Origin: OCS155 cluster bacterium AG-422-J23
GTDB taxonomy: Bacteria; Actinomycetota; Acidimicrobiia; Actinomarinales; Actinomarinaceae
Assembly: GCA_003213625.1 (NCBI GenBank)
Contig: QCMT01000002.1
Location: forward strand, 317,566 to 381,565
Length of the DNA: 64,000 nt
Direction: 5' to 3'
A program made the translations under genes and the position numbers. Each line of letters starts with the position of its first letter. The first letter of the stretch is position 1. The notes under the pieces are model-generated. The model was given only the letters and a program-made list of their open reading frames with translations, did not search any database and was not told where the DNA came from. Positions 61,601 through 64,000 of this stretch are shown one piece after another.

Positions 61601-64000
61601 TGGCAATTTTACCAACATGGTTACGGAGGCCTTAGACGCTAGCGATGCTGTAGATTGTGATCCAAGCATCACAGTTGTCAATCCTCCAGCAATTGCTTGT
61701 GCAGGCTCACAAGGATCATCAACAATAAGTATTACAAATAATGAAAGTTCAACTATTTATGTAAAGGTTGAATACAAAATAGATGATGGCTCATACCAAA
61801 CAGCAAACGCAAACTTAAGTATTGGTAATGGGGCGACTGATACCAGTGTTTCACAAAATATATCCAATGGTTCAAAAATCACATGGAGGGTGACTGATTC
61901 CTTCACAGATAATGACTTTACAAACATGAGTGCTGAAGTACAGACACAGAGCTCTACTGTTGATTGCTTAGTACCAACAACTTTTTCACACTCATTTGGT
62001 AGCTGTGCAAGTGGAGCAATGACAAACACAGCAAGCATTACAAACGACTCAAGTGCTACTGCTTACTACTTAGTTGAATACAAAATTGATGATGGTTCTT
62101 ATCAAACTGCAGCAACTAACCTTTCTGTTGGAGCTGGTGCAACAAATACATCCTTGACTGCTTCTGTGCCCCATGGTTCGACAATTACTTGGAGATTTAA
62201 AGACAGCAGCACAGATGGTAATTTTTCCGGTGCAAGCTATGAAGAACAAGCAGCTAGTTCAACTGTAGATTGTGACCCTGAAGTTACAGCTACGCAAGCT
62301 TTTGGAAGTTGTTCAAGCGGTTCTCAAACAAATACTTTAACGCTAACTAATGCTGAAAGTGCAACTGCTTATGTAAAAGTCGAATACAAGATTGATAGTG
62401 GTTCATATACAACTTTAAATAACAATGTTTCAGTATCAGCAAGTAGTACTGACACTTCTCAGTCAGTCGCAGTACCACATGGATCAACAATTACATGGAA
62501 AATAACAGATTCATTTACAAGTGCTGACTACACCAATATGACCGCAGAATCAGAGGTTACATCATCTGCTGCGGACTGTGATCCTGATTCAACATTTTCT
62601 ACAGCTTTTGGAAGTTGTGCAAGTGGTGCAAAGACGTCTACGTTGACCATTAATAATACAGAATCATCAGATACAGTCTATTACAAAGTCGAGTACAAAA
62701 TTGATAGTGGTTCATATACTACATTGTCTTCAAACCTCTCAGTGGCCGCAAGTGGAACCAATACAGCATCAACTGCAAGTGTTCCTGATGGATCAACAAT
62801 TACATGGAAAATTACGGATACCTTTACTTCAGATGACTTTACTTCAATGTCAGCTGAGGAACAGACTACATCTGACGCAGTAGATTGTGATCCAGAAATT
62901 ACAGTATCATCATCTTTTGGAAGTTGTTCTGGAACATCTAAAACCTCTACCTTATCAATTACAAGTGGAGAGGGATCTCCAATTTATGTAAAAGTTGAAT
63001 ATTCTATAGATGGTGGTGCCTATCAGACATCTTCAGCTAATTTAACTGTTTCCTCTTTCGCAACAGATACATCGCAAAGTGTCTCAGTTTCAGAAGGATC
63101 ATCAATTACATGGAGAGTTACAGATTCATTTGATAGTGCTGATTTCACGAACATGAGTGCTGAAACTCAGTCTGCTAGTGAGGCTGGGACATGCACAACA
63201 ACAACGACAACAACGACAACTACGACTACAACAACTACAACGACTACTACTACAACTACTACAACGCTGCCAACTACTACTACTACAACAATAGCACCAC
63301 CAATTTTCTCACCTTTTATAAGTGACACCATGGGATGTAATGAAGATGGTACGGCAACACTAGGTTTAAGTGTCGACAACTCAAGGTCAAATGTCGGTAT
63401 GTCATTAAGACATAGAATTAGAATAAACAAAACAAAAATATTAGACACTACTGTATATATCGGTCCAGGAGAGTCACGAGTTTTAAACTACTCATTTGGA
63501 GTTCCAAATGCAGCAACTTACAAACTTAGATTTATTTTGAGAGACGATTTAAGTGGTCAAAAAACAAGAGGGGGAGTCAAAAAAGTATTGGACTGTGTAG
63601 ATGAAAGTACAACAACAACTACAACATTGCCAACAACTACAACAACTAATCCACCATTAAATAAAATTATTGATCCTTCTGTTTCTAATACACGAAATGC
63701 TTGTTCTGGAGGTGCAAAACTCACACACTTCAATATGAAAAACTCAGGCTCTGCAAATGCAAATGCTTATTTCTTGGTTCAGTACTCTCTAGATGGTGGA
63801 TCAAAATGGTCTACACTCGTTGCTAATCAATCTGTTGCACCAGATAGCTCAGAAAAGGCCTCTGTTAATGTTCCAAATGGACAAAATGTTAGATGGAGAT
63901 ACAAAACCTCCACAACTTCTAATTCTTTTTCAGGCGGTTGGAAACGTTGGGGCCCGGACTTTACAGTTAATTGTCCAACAACTACAACAACTGATCCAAC
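58680..64000 (+). CDS. Giant secreted surface protein with about 103-residue Ig-like repeats, 5' part
   Basis: An open frame of 1,773 codons runs from GTG 58680 to the window end with no stop; upstream it is closed by TAA 58653. ATG 58719 and ATG 58779 are other possible starts. A signal peptide ends near PALAAGEFSC. The next about 300 residues look like a beta-propeller (repeating short strands with Asp-Gly turns). From about 59720 the protein is a tandem series of Ig-like units, each ending in a conserved Cys (mostly VDCDP) and with a second Cys in SFGSCxxG. Thr runs interrupt at 63195-63266 and about 63609-63645, and further domains follow. Such proteins are adhesins or stalks on the cell surface. 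No known family is assigned. Confidence 0.85.
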   Translation, partial: MGNIKVLNAFSFVMLLFKKLFLYVFNKKTFNLLMSFIMVLSLAYVTIETIDPEPALAAGEFSCTNSDGAGYVFQSTFSSGTLSILRGSNDSSSSFSTSTIETFSSWSHGNIEEVNSLSITPDGDMYAILKRTNTSQVYFYKLNYNGSGAGTTTHISSVTSDLGTGDNNAASYYETTSGGTTYKYIFTSKGFFKGNNKAIRLNSDGTYKVIDITISSGSSWASNKAKDFAFIQDSSTHDFIAFNSNTDDLLAATVSHTNIGASNESISVALSQRASSVGSSMSSNSGAAMTLGDGIVYFLENDDGRLWKYDYANDTSTGNNTNEFVLTSDSFNTSSNTDGAGCGTGNVEPPAGDLVVSDPYQSTCSSGEATVRVDLTAYQTTMYYDLQRRVNTGSGWSSWVTTLNGASVSAGSTATAGSSYTQSHGTQVQFRYREGTSNPSSGSYIEISDSSDPNNVQSSRDHTGITLSLTIDCPLTTYVATPSLGSCSTGFALPSIAIENTGNTTAYFDVQYKIDSGSWVTLENGNGITSGNTETYSLPSSQAHGVVISWQVRNGTSNPSSGSYTSAGSSTVDCPTGTVSVAVSAGSCSAGSSTPQISITNGTNETQVFDVQYKIGSGGTWQDLQDGNSISSSNTETYTLSSAQTHDTQVYFQYRYATSNPSSGSYTSTDGSGNTLSATVDCVYINPGANQSFTTTCSAGARTNSLVLTNASPANSTAYFLVEYSLDDEASWTVKESNQAVTVGGSETLTQSVVDKKFIVWRYKTSSTSDSFTGDYTTMSDSSTVDCDPDITVSSSFGSCSGGAKTSTLSLANNESSTVYVKVEYSIDGGTFQTKTANLSISGSTTDTSQTHSVTDGQTIAWRITDAFDSDGNFTNMAVETQSTSSPVDCDPETNLSASFGSCASGAKTSTLSIENTESSTAYYKVEYQIDSGTFNTTNANLSVSNGATDTSQTASVPDGSTITWRITDSFDNDGNFTNMVTEALDASDAVDCDPSITVVNPPAIACAGSQGSSTISITNNESSTIYVKVEYKIDDGSYQTANANLSIGNGATDTSVSQNISNGSKITWRVTDSFTDNDFTNMSAEVQTQSSTVDCLVPTTFSHSFGSCASGAMTNTASITNDSSATAYYLVEYKIDDGSYQTAATNLSVGAGATNTSLTASVPHGSTITWRFKDSSTDGNFSGASYEEQAASSTVDCDPEVTATQAFGSCSSGSQTNTLTLTNAESATAYVKVEYKIDSGSYTTLNNNVSVSASSTDTSQSVAVPHGSTITWKITDSFTSADYTNMTAESEVTSSAADCDPDSTFSTAFGSCASGAKTSTLTINNTESSDTVYYKVEYKIDSGSYTTLSSNLSVAASGTNTASTASVPDGSTITWKITDTFTSDDFTSMSAEEQTTSDAVDCDPEITVSSSFGSCSGTSKTSTLSITSGEGSPIYVKVEYSIDGGAYQTSSANLTVSSFATDTSQSVSVSEGSSITWRVTDSFDSADFTNMSAETQSASEAGTCTTTTTTTTTTTTTTTTTTTTTTTTLPTTTTTTIAPPIFSPFISDTMGCNEDGTATLGLSVDNSRSNVGMSLRHRIRINKTKILDTTVYIGPGESRVLNYSFGVPNAATYKLRFILRDDLSGQKTRGGVKKVLDCVDESTTTTTTLPTTTTTNPPLNKIIDPSVSNTRNACSGGAKLTHFNMKNSGSANANAYFLVQYSLDGGSKWSTLVANQSVAPDSSEKASVNVPNGQNVRWRYKTSTTSNSFSGGWKRWGPDFTVNCPTTTTTDP
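59720..63194 (+). repeat. Tandem coding repeat, about 306-309 bases
   Basis: Cys codons closing each unit stand at 60096, 60399, 60723, 61038, 61347, 61656, 61965, 62271, 62577, 62886 and 63192. Steps are 303, 324, 315, 309, 309, 309, 306, 306, 309 and 306 bases. The last seven units are most alike (VEYKIDSG, NLSV, DTSQ, GSTITWRITDSF, FTNM, VDCDP), pointing to recent duplication; the first units are more diverged. Confidence 0.9.
63195..63266 (+). repeat. Trinucleotide repeat coding for 24 Thr
   Basis: ACA, ACG and ACT codons in a row inside the giant surface gene, a flexible linker after the Ig-like array. Codons are more mixed than in the 51984 tract, so it is older or less prone to slip. 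The reverse strand reads as a poly-Val frame, which is only a shadow. Confidence 0.93.

Noticed and set aside
61757..62038. Minus-strand open frame inside the Ig-like repeats
   Set aside because: It lies opposite a strongly conserved coding repeat, has no ribosome-binding site and recalls no family.
59720..63194. CRISPR-like repeat array
   Set aside because: The period is about 306-309 bases, the units are diverged and the frame stays open throughout; these are protein repeats.
63167..63448. Minus-strand frame with a long poly-Val run
   Set aside because: It is the reverse complement of the Thr codon tract in the giant surface gene.

Overview
The window is AT-rich (GC roughly one third by eye), gene-dense bacterial DNA that reads as a streamlined marine actinobacterium, most likely in or near the Acidimicrobiia ('Candidatus Actinomarinales' type). 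The taxon is inferred. Supporting signs are a WhiB/Wbl regulator, coenzyme F420 genes (CofD, CofE) with an F420-type oxidoreductase, DUF3107 and DUF3152 proteins, a mycoredoxin-like protein, actinobacterial gene orders (mannose enzymes-ahcY-secA, prfB-ftsE-ftsX-hydrolase-smpB, rsmI-tatD-rsmA-ispE-glmU-prs), and many secreted proteins with Thr-rich linkers. Most neighbouring genes overlap or lie within a few tens of bases. Several convergent pairs share stop-codon bases. No insertion sequence, prophage or CRISPR array is visible, so the window reads as core chromosome with an accessory cell-surface part at the right end.

Layout. 1-3947: the end of a 2-oxoacid dehydrogenase E2 gene, a fused lipB-lipA gene that would lipoylate it, and transketolase. 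3944-12821: cell-wall proteins (SpoIID-like, class A PBP) around two small membrane proteins, a cobalamin adenosyltransferase and leucyl aminopeptidase. 12898-15330: citrate/2-methylcitrate synthase and a PrpD-family dehydratase. 15323-25944: nucleotide-sugar and mannose metabolism, membrane glycosylation genes (GT-C-like protein, GtrA, GT2), the F420 pair and AdoHcy hydrolase. 25947-35597: secA, prfB with its programmed frameshift, ftsEX with an M23 cell-wall hydrolase, smpB, thioredoxin, mycoredoxin, a phosphatase and a SerA-like dehydrogenase. 35676-43506: a DUF3152 protein, an AhpD-like gene with an in-frame UGA that looks like selenocysteine, an F420-type oxidoreductase, tmRNA, L-2-hydroxyglutarate oxidase, an ABC exporter, MscL and a lipoprotein. 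43508-51101: rRNA methyltransferases, TatD, ispE, tRNA-Gln, glmU, prs, WhiB, a GDPD-like protein and YqeY. 51117-64000: secreted or anchored Thr-linker proteins, including a zincin and a giant repeat protein that runs off the window, interrupted by hom-thrC.

The most notable observations are: (1) an AhpD-like gene at 36635-37198 (minus), currently seen as two fragments, whose in-frame UGA replaces the second Cys of the E-X11-C-X2-C-X3-H motif and is followed by a bacterial-SECIS-like hairpin; (2) a LipB-LipA fusion with both catalytic sets intact; (3) a perfect TGTGA-N6-TCACA box between whiB and a divergent gene; (4) a surface protein of more than 1,770 residues with about 103-residue Ig-like repeats, each carrying two Cys; (5) an IF-2 N-terminal-type domain joined to a membrane anchor and adhesin-like ectodomain; (6) two genes (lhgO, glmU) whose start codons follow the CCA of tmRNA or tRNA by only 2-8 bases.
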